This document shows positions 26,901 to 34,045 of a stretch of 64,000 nucleotides of DNA, piece by piece. Under the pieces are notes generated by a model. It had not been told where the DNA came from and searched no databases. It worked only from the letters and a program-made list of their open reading frames with translations. The stretch comes from Chryseobacterium sp. KACC 21268 (GTDB lineage: Bacteria > Bacteroidota > Bacteroidia > Flavobacteriales > Weeksellaceae), in NCBI GenBank assembly GCA_028736075.1, contig CP117875.1, positions 248,001 to 312,000 on the forward strand. Reading direction: 5' to 3'. Position 1 is the first letter of the stretch. Every line of letters starts with the position of its first letter. A program made the position numbers and the translations under genes.

Positions 26901-27560
26901 AATTCTGAGGTTTTACCGAAAGGCGATTTCATTATTTATGATGGAAGTATTACGGTGAAAGTTGGCGACAGAATCAGCAAGGATGATTTGACCTTCGGAA
27001 CAACTTACAAAGAACGAGCTAAAAATATCAATGTTGATTTCCGAAATGAATTTGCTAAACTTCGAAACGAAATTGAGGACGAAGATTATTTCAAAAAGAA
27101 ACTATTCCTGAGTTTCCTTTACAAAGAAACGGAAGTTGTGAAGGCTGTGAAAGCTGATTTCAATGAAAACAAATCGGTCTATTTTGAATTAAATAAATAC
27201 ATTCCGAAAGACGCCACAATCCTTCACATTGCTGATGACTACGGGCAAAAAGACATTCTATTGACTTTGCAACAAGCGAGCAGAAAAATTTTCACGTTCA
27301 TCAAAAACGAAGAAAAAAGACAAATCGCAGAGAATAATTATCTGGTAAAACGTAGAAAACTGAATTACATCAATGGAATTTCAAACCTCGAAAAAGAAAT
27401 CGACGTGTTGCTGATTTCCGACGATTCTTTCAATCTTTCTGAGATTCAGGACCTACCGAAAACGGTGATTTTCATCAATGGGAAAAATGCGTTTCCCGAG
27501 TCCATTAATTATAATTTAATACACAGTTCGGCATCAATTATGGTACTAAGACGAAAATAA
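23907..27560 (+). CDS. MMPL/RND exporter fused to PlsC acyltransferase and a C-terminal domain
   Basis: A 1217-residue fusion. Residues ~1-810 form two RND halves: a first helix, a periplasmic domain, and a block of six helices with GAILIGITIDYALHILTHYK, then a second set with VFGVGDDFSIFLTKAMQ. Residues ~880-1080 are a 1-acylglycerol-3-phosphate acyltransferase domain with NHTSFLD (HX4D, His near 895) and FPEAERS. The last ~120 residues begin TILHIADDYGQ and look like a degenerate Rossmann/methyltransferase domain. It is the first gene of the flexirubin locus. MMPL exporters with PlsC parts occur in aryl-polyene clusters and probably move the pigment or its lipid to the periplasm. Confidence 0.85.
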   Translation: MHRFFIHLYYLIARNRILSVAVAMGIAFLCLFFASKINFEEDINQIIPKSEKSDLTAKVLKQLNFSDKIIVIIEKKSKDDNFQLSETADSFLEKTKPLEKYIGSVQGKVNDNEISETFDFVNQNLPLFLDENDYREIERKLNKDSIAKQVENNYVSLVSPTSLVTKDFIKKDPLGITFLGIKKLNALNISKDFKLEDNYVVTKDGKNLLLFIEPKNKSNDTKNNETFVNQLNEIKDNLNKEFKGKTELSYFGSPVIAVANAQQIKKDIQNTVIISMTVLLILLIYYFRNFFTPIIVFLPTLFSVLLALMVLYFIKDKISAISLSVGAILIGITIDYALHILTHYKHNNNIEELYKEITQPIILSSATTAVSFLCLVFVRSEALKDLGLFASITVLFSSVSALIIVPQLYQPKEKTDTLNSNFIDKIGHYPYEKNKPLIIGCSLVIIACLFGFRHVGFNEDIGDLNYIPKELKISEAKLEKLSDITSKSIYTISYGNSEEEALARNSDLSTFLEKEKKDGKILSYNSLGNVVLSKEDQQKKVAIWQNFWNANKKNSTISELVSNGNKFGFNSSAFDQFSENLNKTYPTLSLKDYEKIKALQISEFLSQENGFYTVSNVVKVDEKKRDAFIKDIEKKHDAIAIDRQQMNENFLGLLKRDFNTLINYSLLAILLTIIVFFRNFELTLLTMFPIVLTGVVTAGILYFLGLELNIFSTVVCTLVFGVGDDFSIFLTKAMQKEHTTGKNELPTYRISIILAVFTTILSIGSLIFAKHPALHSLALVALIGMLSVIIITSTLYPFWFRFLIINRQKKGLSPITLRLFFHSVILFIYYGLGGLMFSALGSVFVKNAKGKTLDIIKLILAKFMKSVLYGNPFVKKKVISNPNEDFSKPAIIIANHTSFLDTLAIGMTTHKIVYLVNDWVYDSPIFGKLVKALGFFPVSQGIENGKEKLKEKIDQGYSLVVFPEAERSYTNDIKRFHKGAFYLSEEFSLDILPIYIHGNSEVLPKGDFIIYDGSITVKVGDRISKDDLTFGTTYKERAKNINVDFRNEFAKLRNEIEDEDYFKKKLFLSFLYKETEVVKAVKADFNENKSVYFELNKYIPKDATILHIADDYGQKDILLTLQQASRKIFTFIKNEEKRQIAENNYLVKRRKLNYINGISNLEKEIDVLLISDDSFNLSEIQDLPKTVIFINGKNAFPESINYNLIHSSASIMVLRRK

Positions 27561-27600
27561 TAAAATTATTAATCTTATTTTTGTTACATATTAGTTATTA

Positions 27601-28512
27601 ATGCAGAAAAACATACTTGTCATATACTATTCTCAAACCGGACAATTGGAAGATATTGCAAAAAATATCGCCCATCCGTTTGAGAACAATGCAGATTACA
27701 ACGTCATCTACTACAACATCCGACTCAAAAAGGATTTTCCTTTCCCTTGGCCAAGTGATGTTTTTTTCAACACTTTCCCAGAATCTTACCTTCAAATCCC
27801 AAGCGAAATCTATCCGCCTTACGATGAGGTTTTGAACACCAAATTCGATTTGATTTTGTTCGCTTATCAGGTTTGGTATCTCACGCCGTCAATCCCAATC
27901 ATTTCATTTTTGAAAAGTGGATTTGCCGAGCAGATTATGAAAGACACGCCAATCGTTACCATCTCCGGAACGCGAAATATGTGGATGCTTTCCCAGGAAA
28001 AATTGAAAGTCTATTTGAAGAATATGAACGCCAAATTGGTTGGAAACATCGCATTGGTCGATAGACACGACAATTACACCAGCGTTCTTACCATTTTGCG
28101 ATGGATGACCACTGGACAAAAAGAAAAATCTGGAATGTTGCCTTCCGCCGGCGTTTCAGACGAGGAAATCAATGGTGCAGGGAAATATGGCGAAATCATC
28201 AAAGGATATTTGGACAAAGGCGATTTTGCCAATCTTCAGCCCGATTTAGTGAAAAATGGCGCGGTGGAAATCCGTCCTTTTCTGGTTCGGGTAGAGAAAG
28301 TTGGCAATAAAATTTTCACTGTTTGGAGTAATCTGATTATCAAGAAAAAAGAAAAACGCCCTTTGCTGATTAAATTCTTTAAGGTATATTTGATGACAGC
28401 AATCTGGGTGATTTCGCCAATCGTATTGGTGCCACACATCCTATTGACGCCTATTTTGTGGTTCAAAAGAAAGAAACAAAGAGAATATTTACAAGGAATA
28501 AATTTAAAATAA
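27601..28512 (+). CDS. darA: Dialkylresorcinol biosynthesis enzyme DarA
   Basis: The 303-residue protein has an N-terminal flavodoxin-like domain: NILVIYYSQTGQLEDIAKNI is the FMN-phosphate loop, and SGTRNMWMLSQEKLK is a later flavin contact. A C-terminal hydrophobic segment (IWVISPIVLVPHILLTPILW) probably anchors it to the membrane. In dialkylresorcinol pathways DarA aromatises the cyclohexanedione produced by DarB. It lies 40 bp after the exporter and 3 bp before darB, so coupling is certain. Length and neighbours match DarA of flexirubin producers. Confidence 0.88.
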   Translation: MQKNILVIYYSQTGQLEDIAKNIAHPFENNADYNVIYYNIRLKKDFPFPWPSDVFFNTFPESYLQIPSEIYPPYDEVLNTKFDLILFAYQVWYLTPSIPIISFLKSGFAEQIMKDTPIVTISGTRNMWMLSQEKLKVYLKNMNAKLVGNIALVDRHDNYTSVLTILRWMTTGQKEKSGMLPSAGVSDEEINGAGKYGEIIKGYLDKGDFANLQPDLVKNGAVEIRPFLVRVEKVGNKIFTVWSNLIIKKKEKRPLLIKFFKVYLMTAIWVISPIVLVPHILLTPILWFKRKKQREYLQGINLK

Positions 28513-28515
28513 ATA

Positions 28516-29655
28516 ATGAGTAACGTATATATCACCAAGTCCTCCACGTACTTACCAAATGACCCGATTTCTAACGACGAAATGGAAAACTACTTAGGAT
28601 TGGTAAACGATAAACCATCCAAAGCCAGAGCATTGATTTTGAGAAACAATCAAATCAAAACAAGATATTACGCTTTAGACACCAACTCCAAACCGACACA
28701 TTCCAACGCAGAAATCACGGCAAAAGCGATTGAAGGTTTGTTTGATGACAAATTCACAAAAGAAGATATGGAACTTTTGTCTTGCGGAACGACTTCTGCT
28801 GACCAAATCCAGCCGTCGCACGCCTCAATGGTTCACGGTGAGTTGAACATTGGAAAATCTGTGGAAATCAACACGTCTATGGGACTTTGCAACTCCGGAA
28901 TGAACGCTTTGAACTACGGTTTCCTATCCGTAAAAGCAGATGTGAAAAACAACGCAGTTTGCGTAGGTTCCGAAAGATTTTCTTCTTGGATGACGGCGGA
29001 CAAGTTCAACCACGAGGCAGAAAATTTGAAACTTTTGGAAGAAAGACCAATCGTAGCCTTCAAAAGAGAATTCCTAAGATGGATGTTGTCTGACGGCGCT
29101 GGCGCATTCTTGTTGGAAAACAAACCAAGAGAAAACGAAACGTCTTTGAGAATCGAATGGATTGATTTCTACTCTTATGCGCACGAAATCGAAGCTTGTA
29201 TGTACTCCGGTTGCGAAAAACAGGAAGACGGAAGCCTGAAATCCTGGGCAGAATATCCAGCGGAAGAATGGTTGAACCAATCGATTTTCGCTTTGAAGCA
29301 AGACACAAAAATCCTTGACAAATATATTTTGGTAAAAGGTGCAGAAAGTTTGAGAACATCTTTCGACAAACATCAGTTGGACCCGGAAACTGTGGACCAC
29401 GTTTTGGCGCACATCTCTTCTGGTTACTTCAAAGATGGATTGAAGGAGGAATTCGCCAATGTTGGATTGGATTTCCCTTGGGAAAAATGGTTCTACAATC
29501 TTTCCGAAGTTGGGAATATCGGTGCCGGTTCTATCTTCATCGCTGTTGAACAATTGATGAATTCTGGCAAATTGAAGAAAGGTGAAAAAATCCTTCTTTG
29601 CGTTCCAGAAAGTGGAAGATTCGCTTACTCTTGTGCACTATTGACGGTTTGCTAA
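28516..29655 (+). CDS. darB: Ketosynthase DarB (KAS III-like) of dialkylresorcinol synthesis
   Basis: A 379-residue thiolase-fold enzyme with the KAS III triad: Cys125 in SMGLCNSGMNAL, His in HVLAHISSGYF and Asn in SEVGNIGAGSIF. DarB joins two fatty-acid-derived chains and closes the ring that becomes the dialkylresorcinol head of flexirubin. It is embedded between darA (3 bp) and a hotdog dehydratase whose ATG overlaps the darB stop (TAATG). Length and context are as in known DAR loci. Confidence 0.9.
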   Translation: MSNVYITKSSTYLPNDPISNDEMENYLGLVNDKPSKARALILRNNQIKTRYYALDTNSKPTHSNAEITAKAIEGLFDDKFTKEDMELLSCGTTSADQIQPSHASMVHGELNIGKSVEINTSMGLCNSGMNALNYGFLSVKADVKNNAVCVGSERFSSWMTADKFNHEAENLKLLEERPIVAFKREFLRWMLSDGAGAFLLENKPRENETSLRIEWIDFYSYAHEIEACMYSGCEKQEDGSLKSWAEYPAEEWLNQSIFALKQDTKILDKYILVKGAESLRTSFDKHQLDPETVDHVLAHISSGYFKDGLKEEFANVGLDFPWEKWFYNLSEVGNIGAGSIFIAVEQLMNSGKLKKGEKILLCVPESGRFAYSCALLTVC

Positions 29656-30086
29656 TGGAAACCAACTTACCAAATTCCGACAAAGATTTTGTAGAAAGTC
29701 TGATTCCACAACGATTTCCTTTTGTAATGGTTGGCGAAGTTTCCGACTATTCGGAGAATCACGTGGTTTCTGGATTTACAATTAAAGAAGATAATATTTT
29801 TGTGAGCGAAGGCATTTTCCAGGCTTCAGGTTTGATAGAACATCAAGCTCAGACTGTGGCTTTGCATACGGGTTACAAATATTTTCTTTTGGGTAAGGAA
29901 TCGCCGACTGGTTACATTGGCGCCATCAAATCTGTTGAAGTTGACAGCTTACCGAAAGTAGGCGACCAATTGATTTCTGAAGCGACAATCCTAAACGAAA
30001 TGATGGGCGTCACTCTGGTTGAAATCGTAACGAAAATCAATGAAACCGTAATTGCAAAATCGCAGATGAAAACTGTTGTGAAATAA
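29655..30086 (+). CDS. FabZ-like hotdog protein lacking the catalytic His (first of a pair)
   Basis: The 143-residue protein starts at an ATG overlapping the darB stop; the longer frame from 29598 would lie inside darB. SLIPQRFPFVMVGEV replaces the usual LPHRYPFLLVDRV, and the GHFPG motif with the catalytic His is missing. The second catalytic position is kept as Glu62 in GLIEHQAQT. Hotdog dehydratases remove water from 3-hydroxyacyl-ACP. With one catalytic residue it probably needs a partner subunit. It could be part of a hetero-oligomeric dehydratase of the polyene synthase. Confidence 0.78.
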   Translation: METNLPNSDKDFVESLIPQRFPFVMVGEVSDYSENHVVSGFTIKEDNIFVSEGIFQASGLIEHQAQTVALHTGYKYFLLGKESPTGYIGAIKSVEVDSLPKVGDQLISEATILNEMMGVTLVEIVTKINETVIAKSQMKTVVK

Positions 30087-30094
30087 AAAAAATA

Positions 30095-30220
30095 AACCAC
30101 AAAAGTCACAAAAGAAAAAATTAATTAGTCTAAGTTCAAAAAAGACAGTTTTAAAACGATTATCTTTTTTGAACTTTTTAAAGATAAAAAATAGCAAAAG
30201 CTTTTGTGACTTTTGTGGTT
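30095..30220. repeat. Nested palindrome (hairpin within a hairpin)
   Basis: Outer perfect 20-bp arms at 30095-30114 and 30201-30220 enclose inner perfect 13-bp arms at 30133-30145 and 30163-30175. The 126-bp element fills almost all of the 144-bp gap between two co-directional hotdog genes. The right end sequence CTTTTGTGACTTTTGTGG resembles a sequence before the thioesterase gene at 35867. Confidence 0.8.
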
Positions 30221-30230
30221 AAAATAAAAT

Positions 30231-30674
30231 ATGGAACTGAAGGCCGACAACTTAATCAACATCCACAATTTTCTTCCCCATCGCAAACCAATGCTGATGG
30301 CGGATTACATTTTGGAATTGACGCCTGAAACCGTCATCACTTCTTTTGAAATCAAGACTGATAATATTTTTGTTTTAAATAATGAATTTGTTGAAGCTGG
30401 ATTGATAGAAAATGTGGCGCAAACCTGTTCATCGATTCTTGGACAAAGTTTTTTCAAAGGTCCGGATGTGGAAACCAAAGTCATCGGTTTTATCACCAAT
30501 ATCAAAAAAATAGAGATTTTTGCGTTGCCAAAAGTGGGCGACAATATTATTTCCAAAGCTTCTCTGATTTCTCAGTACGAGAACATTTGCAACATTTTCT
30601 GCGAGACATTCATTAATGACAAATTACTCATCCGAGCAGAAATCAATTTGTTTATTCAGGAATTGAAAAATTAA
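30231..30674 (+). CDS. FabZ-like hotdog protein lacking the catalytic His (second of a pair)
   Basis: This 147-residue protein resembles its upstream neighbour. FLPHRKPMLMADYILEL keeps the first FabZ motif with its His-Arg, but GHFPG is again absent, and Glu60 in GLIENVAQTC is retained. It is likely the second subunit of a dehydratase or a structural partner. The gene is separated from its paralogue by a nested palindrome and is followed after 5 bp by a small helix-turn-helix-like gene. A thioester hydrolase role cannot be excluded, but the cluster context favours polyene 3-hydroxyacyl-ACP dehydration. Confidence 0.75.
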   Translation: MELKADNLINIHNFLPHRKPMLMADYILELTPETVITSFEIKTDNIFVLNNEFVEAGLIENVAQTCSSILGQSFFKGPDVETKVIGFITNIKKIEIFALPKVGDNIISKASLISQYENICNIFCETFINDKLLIRAEINLFIQELKN

Positions 30675-30679
30675 AACCA

Positions 30680-31084
30680 ATGAAAAAACAAGACATTCCA
30701 CAAGACCAAAGTAATTTACAGTCAGCAAATATGACCGAAATGTTATATGTAACTGATGAAAATAACAACTACACCACTGCGCAAAGCATCGGATGGGAAG
30801 CCAAAAAAGCAGCCTTAGATGAATCGATGGCGCTCATTAACGAAAGAATTGAAGAAGCCAAACAAAATGTCGCCAAAAATATCTTGAGCCCCATCATCTA
30901 TTTTATGGAACTCAACAAAATGGATTTGCAGGTTCTTGCAGCTTATGTGGGAAAGTGGCAATGGACAGTCAAACGACACGCAAAACCGAATATATTTAAG
31001 AAACTCAGCGATTCTACTTTGAAAAAATATGCCGACACGTTCGGAATTTCAGTAGATGAATTAAAAAACTTCAATGGTAAATAA
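30680..31084 (+). CDS. Small protein with a Cro/C1-like helix-turn-helix pattern
   Basis: The 134-residue product has a hydrophilic N-terminal half with a helix rich in Glu and Lys (residues ~45-70). The C-terminal half has the pattern LQVLAAYVGKWQWTVKRH then LSDSTLKKYADTFGISVDEL, which follows the spacing of XRE-type repressors. The second helix is unusual (Gly-Lys-Trp-Gln-Trp). It lies inside the pigment operon, 5 bp after a hotdog gene and 49 bp before the BtrH-like gene. It could be the only local regulator of the pigment operon, or a scaffold protein. DNA binding is inferred from pattern only. Confidence 0.6.
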   Translation: MKKQDIPQDQSNLQSANMTEMLYVTDENNNYTTAQSIGWEAKKAALDESMALINERIEEAKQNVAKNILSPIIYFMELNKMDLQVLAAYVGKWQWTVKRHAKPNIFKKLSDSTLKKYADTFGISVDELKNFNGK

Positions 31085-31133
31085 ACCTTTTAGGTTTCAA
31101 AAACTATAAGGTTTAATAAAATCCAGACTTATA

Positions 31134-32129
31134 ATGAAGATCACTTTCGAACACCACCAGACAGCCCACTGCGAAAACGGTGTTGCCTCCAATCTATTAC
31201 TCAACAAAGGATTAAAACTCAGCGAACCTATGATTTTCGGAATCGGTTCCGGATTGTTTTTCGTGTATTTGCCTTTTCTAAAAGTGAATTTTGCGCCGGG
31301 TTTCAGTTACCGACCAATGCCTGGAGCTATTTTCAGCAAAGCGGCAAAAAGACTGGGCATCAAAATAAAAAGAATAAAATTTTCAAATCCTAAGGAAGCT
31401 CAGGCTGCTTTGGAGAAAAATTTAGAACAAAATATCCCGACTGGTTTACAAGTTGGTGTTTTCAACTTGACTTATTTTCCTGAAGAATATAAATTTCATT
31501 TCAACGCCCACAACTTAGTGGTTTACGGAAAGGAAGACGGAAAATTCCTCATCAGCGACCCTGTAATGGATTTCGCAACAACGCTGACCGAAGCTGAACT
31601 TGAAAAAGTTCGTTATGCCAAAGGTGCACTCGCTCCAAAAGGTCATATGTACTTCCCGACACACATTCCTGAGAATGTTCATCTGGAAGAAGCCATCAAA
31701 AAAGGAATTAAAGACACCTGCAAAAATATGCTCGCTCCTGTTCCGATTATCGGAGTAAAAGCAATGCGTTGGGTGGCGAAAAGCATCCCGAAATGGGCAG
31801 AGAAAAAAGGCACAAAAGTGACCAACCATTATCTCGGACAGTTGATTAGAATGCAGGAGGAAATCGGTACCGGCGGTGGCGGATTCAGGTTTATTTATGG
31901 CGCTTTTTTACAGGAAGCCTCAGTGATTCTTAAAAATGACGAGTTGAAAGAATTATCTAAAGAAATTACTACAATCGGTGACCTTTGGAGAGACTTTGCC
32001 GTGGATATTGCAAGGGTTTACAAAAACAGAAACTCGAAAAGCGATATTTATAATCAGCTTTCAAAATCGATGTTGCATATTGCAGATTTGGAGGAGGCGT
32101 TTTACAAGAAATTGAGAAAAGCGATTTAA
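31134..32129 (+). CDS. BtrH N-terminal domain protein, possible acyl-ACP acyltransferase
   Basis: The 331-residue protein begins FEHHQTAHCENGVASNLLLN, the signature of the butirosin-H N-terminal domain, with a likely nucleophile Cys13. His126 in FNAHNLVVYG and Asp142 in LISDP complete a papain-like triad. BtrH itself transfers an acyl group from a carrier protein to an aminoglycoside. In this locus the natural analogue is transfer of the aryl-polyene acyl group from ACP to the dialkylresorcinol hydroxyl. A C-terminal helical part (residues ~195-331) contains a Gly-rich GTGGGGFR loop. The function is inferred from family and context. Confidence 0.72.
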   Translation: MKITFEHHQTAHCENGVASNLLLNKGLKLSEPMIFGIGSGLFFVYLPFLKVNFAPGFSYRPMPGAIFSKAAKRLGIKIKRIKFSNPKEAQAALEKNLEQNIPTGLQVGVFNLTYFPEEYKFHFNAHNLVVYGKEDGKFLISDPVMDFATTLTEAELEKVRYAKGALAPKGHMYFPTHIPENVHLEEAIKKGIKDTCKNMLAPVPIIGVKAMRWVAKSIPKWAEKKGTKVTNHYLGQLIRMQEEIGTGGGGFRFIYGAFLQEASVILKNDELKELSKEITTIGDLWRDFAVDIARVYKNRNSKSDIYNQLSKSMLHIADLEEAFYKKLRKAI

Positions 32130-32168
32130 ACTTGTCAATGTAAATTTTCTAAGAAGGCAATGTAGAAA

Positions 32169-33224
32169 TTGATGAAAAGATTATATCAAATAATTATATT
32201 TTCTATTTTCTTTACATCGTGTAAAGAAGAAAAGTATAAGTATGATATTTCGGACTTTCGAACTGAATTAAGACCTTCTTTAAAAAGTCTTTCAAAAGAA
32301 AAATCACTTCCATCTAAAGATACGATTGCAAGAAACTTTATAGAGAAAAATGCAACAAAGAAAGAACTAATAAAATTGATGGATTCAAACAGTCCATTAT
32401 TAAGGGTTATCGCATATAGAACAATAGTAAACAGACAGGAACCTGAATATTTTGATTTATTAATAAACCACCTGAGTGACACAGCGAAAGTGAATTGGTG
32501 GTATTACGAGGACGCAGGAAACAATTTTTATGTTTCGGACTTAATGATTAGAAAAGCTCACGATAAAAATGGTCTAACTCCGATTCAAAAAAAGCATTTG
32601 GTAGAAAAAGTCTTGATGGAACATCCTTATTTAGAAACTTCTACTTGGATGATTGACGATATTAATCCAAATGAAAAATATTATAATTTAATTAAAAAAA
32701 GAGCTGGATTAAAAAGCGATGAGTGCGGAGAACAATTATCTGCCTGTTTTGCTTTAAGTAAATTTAAAAAGAAAGAAGATGTTAATGTGCTTTACGACGT
32801 TTTCAATCAAAACATTAAAAATGAATATTGTATAAATTGGATTTTTAGAAGTATCGAAAAGAATCCAAATAACAAATTCTTTCCAATTTTAGAGGACTAT
32901 TTTAATCAAAAAATAAAAGGTAAACTTTCAGCGAAGGAGAATATATTTGATGATGTATTATATTTTTCGAGAGCAATAGCGGCATATAAAAATGACAATG
33001 CGTTAACGATTTTGAAATATATAGAACAAAATAATACTTATATTAACAAACCAGCTTGGCCGCCTTCAAATAAAAAATACGTCTACAAAGCTATGCTGAT
33101 AAATTATGATAAAATTTATGACGATTTAATCAAACAAATTCAAAGCGAATTTAAAAAAGAAGATTTAGAAAAATTAAGATTTGGACGACAATTGCTTGAA
33201 TATGATGAAGAATCAAATTGGTAA
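32169..33224 (+). CDS. Hypothetical HEAT-like lipoprotein, AT-rich
   Basis: A 351-residue predicted lipoprotein: the signal MMKRLYQIIIFSIFFTSC ends in the lipobox FTSC with Cys18. The mature part is helical with repeat-like units such as LIKLMDSNSPLLRVIAYRTI and QLSACFALSKFKKKEDVNVL, suggestive of HEAT repeats. The gene is clearly richer in A and T than the operon genes around it and uses AAA/TTA/ATA codons heavily. That, and its position between the BtrH-like gene and the ABC transporter, suggests a late insertion. No pigment role is evident. Confidence 0.6.
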   Translation: MMKRLYQIIIFSIFFTSCKEEKYKYDISDFRTELRPSLKSLSKEKSLPSKDTIARNFIEKNATKKELIKLMDSNSPLLRVIAYRTIVNRQEPEYFDLLINHLSDTAKVNWWYYEDAGNNFYVSDLMIRKAHDKNGLTPIQKKHLVEKVLMEHPYLETSTWMIDDINPNEKYYNLIKKRAGLKSDECGEQLSACFALSKFKKKEDVNVLYDVFNQNIKNEYCINWIFRSIEKNPNNKFFPILEDYFNQKIKGKLSAKENIFDDVLYFSRAIAAYKNDNALTILKYIEQNNTYINKPAWPPSNKKYVYKAMLINYDKIYDDLIKQIQSEFKKEDLEKLRFGRQLLEYDEESNW

Positions 33225-33289
33225 AGATGCTTAGGAAATTAAAGGTTTAAAGTGTAGTTTTTCTAGTTATTAAATATATAAAATATTGA

Positions 33290-34045
33290 ATGTCAAATTT
33301 CATCATCGAAATAAAAAACCTCTACAAGAAATACAAAAACTCGGAAGATTTTTCGGTTAATGATATCTCTTTGAACATCGATAAAAACGAAATCTATGGA
33401 ATTCTCGGTCCCAACGGAGCGGGGAAAACCACATTGATTTCTATGCTTTCAGGTTTGATTAAACCAACGTCAGGAAGTTTTACCATCAACGGTTTGTCGC
33501 CTAAAAAAGACAATTCAAAAATCAAACAAATCATCGGCGTTGTTCCTCAGGAATATGCGCTCTATCCGACTTTAACGGCGAAAGAAAATCTTTTGTTCTT
33601 CGGAAGTCTGTATGGTTTGAAACACGATTATCTTCACAAAGCCATTGATGAAGCTTTGGAATTAATGGGCTTAACGAAATTTGCCAATAAGAAAGTCGAC
33701 CAGTTTTCAGGCGGAATGAAACGCCGTTGCAATCTGATTGCAGGAACGCTTCACAACCCAAAAGTTCTATTTCTAGACGAGCCGACTGTTGGCGTTGATG
33801 TTCAATCCAAAAAAGCCATTATCGATTATCTTTTAGATTTAAATAAAAAAGGAACGTGCATCATTTATACCTCGCATCACTTATCTGAAGCTGAGGAATT
33901 CTGTACAAAAATCGCCATCATCGACCACGGAAAAATCCACGCAACTGGAACACCGGAAGAATTGGTAGAAAGAGTTCCCAATGCGGAAAACCTGGAGGAT
34001 GTTTTCATTTCATTAACCGGAAAAGAATTGAGAGATGTTGTATAA
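33290..34045 (+). CDS. ABC transporter ATP-binding protein
   Basis: A 251-residue ATPase with Walker A LGPNGAGKTTLI, the Q-loop VVPQEYALYPTL, the signature FSGGMKRRCNL, Walker B VLFLDEPTVGVD and the switch His in YTSHHLSE. It belongs to the ABC-2/DrrA-type drug and polymer exporters. Its 3' end overlaps the permease gene by 11 bp, so the two are translated together. Position inside the flexirubin locus suggests movement of the pigment or a precursor across the inner membrane, next to the MMPL exporter. Confidence 0.93.
   Translation: MSNFIIEIKNLYKKYKNSEDFSVNDISLNIDKNEIYGILGPNGAGKTTLISMLSGLIKPTSGSFTINGLSPKKDNSKIKQIIGVVPQEYALYPTLTAKENLLFFGSLYGLKHDYLHKAIDEALELMGLTKFANKKVDQFSGGMKRRCNLIAGTLHNPKVLFLDEPTVGVDVQSKKAIIDYLLDLNKKGTCIIYTSHHLSEAEEFCTKIAIIDHGKIHATGTPEELVERVPNAENLEDVFISLTGKELRDVV

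Noticed and set aside
29074-29553. 159-codon minus-strand frame inside darB
   Set aside because: It is a shadow of darB, which has a full ketosynthase triad on the plus strand.
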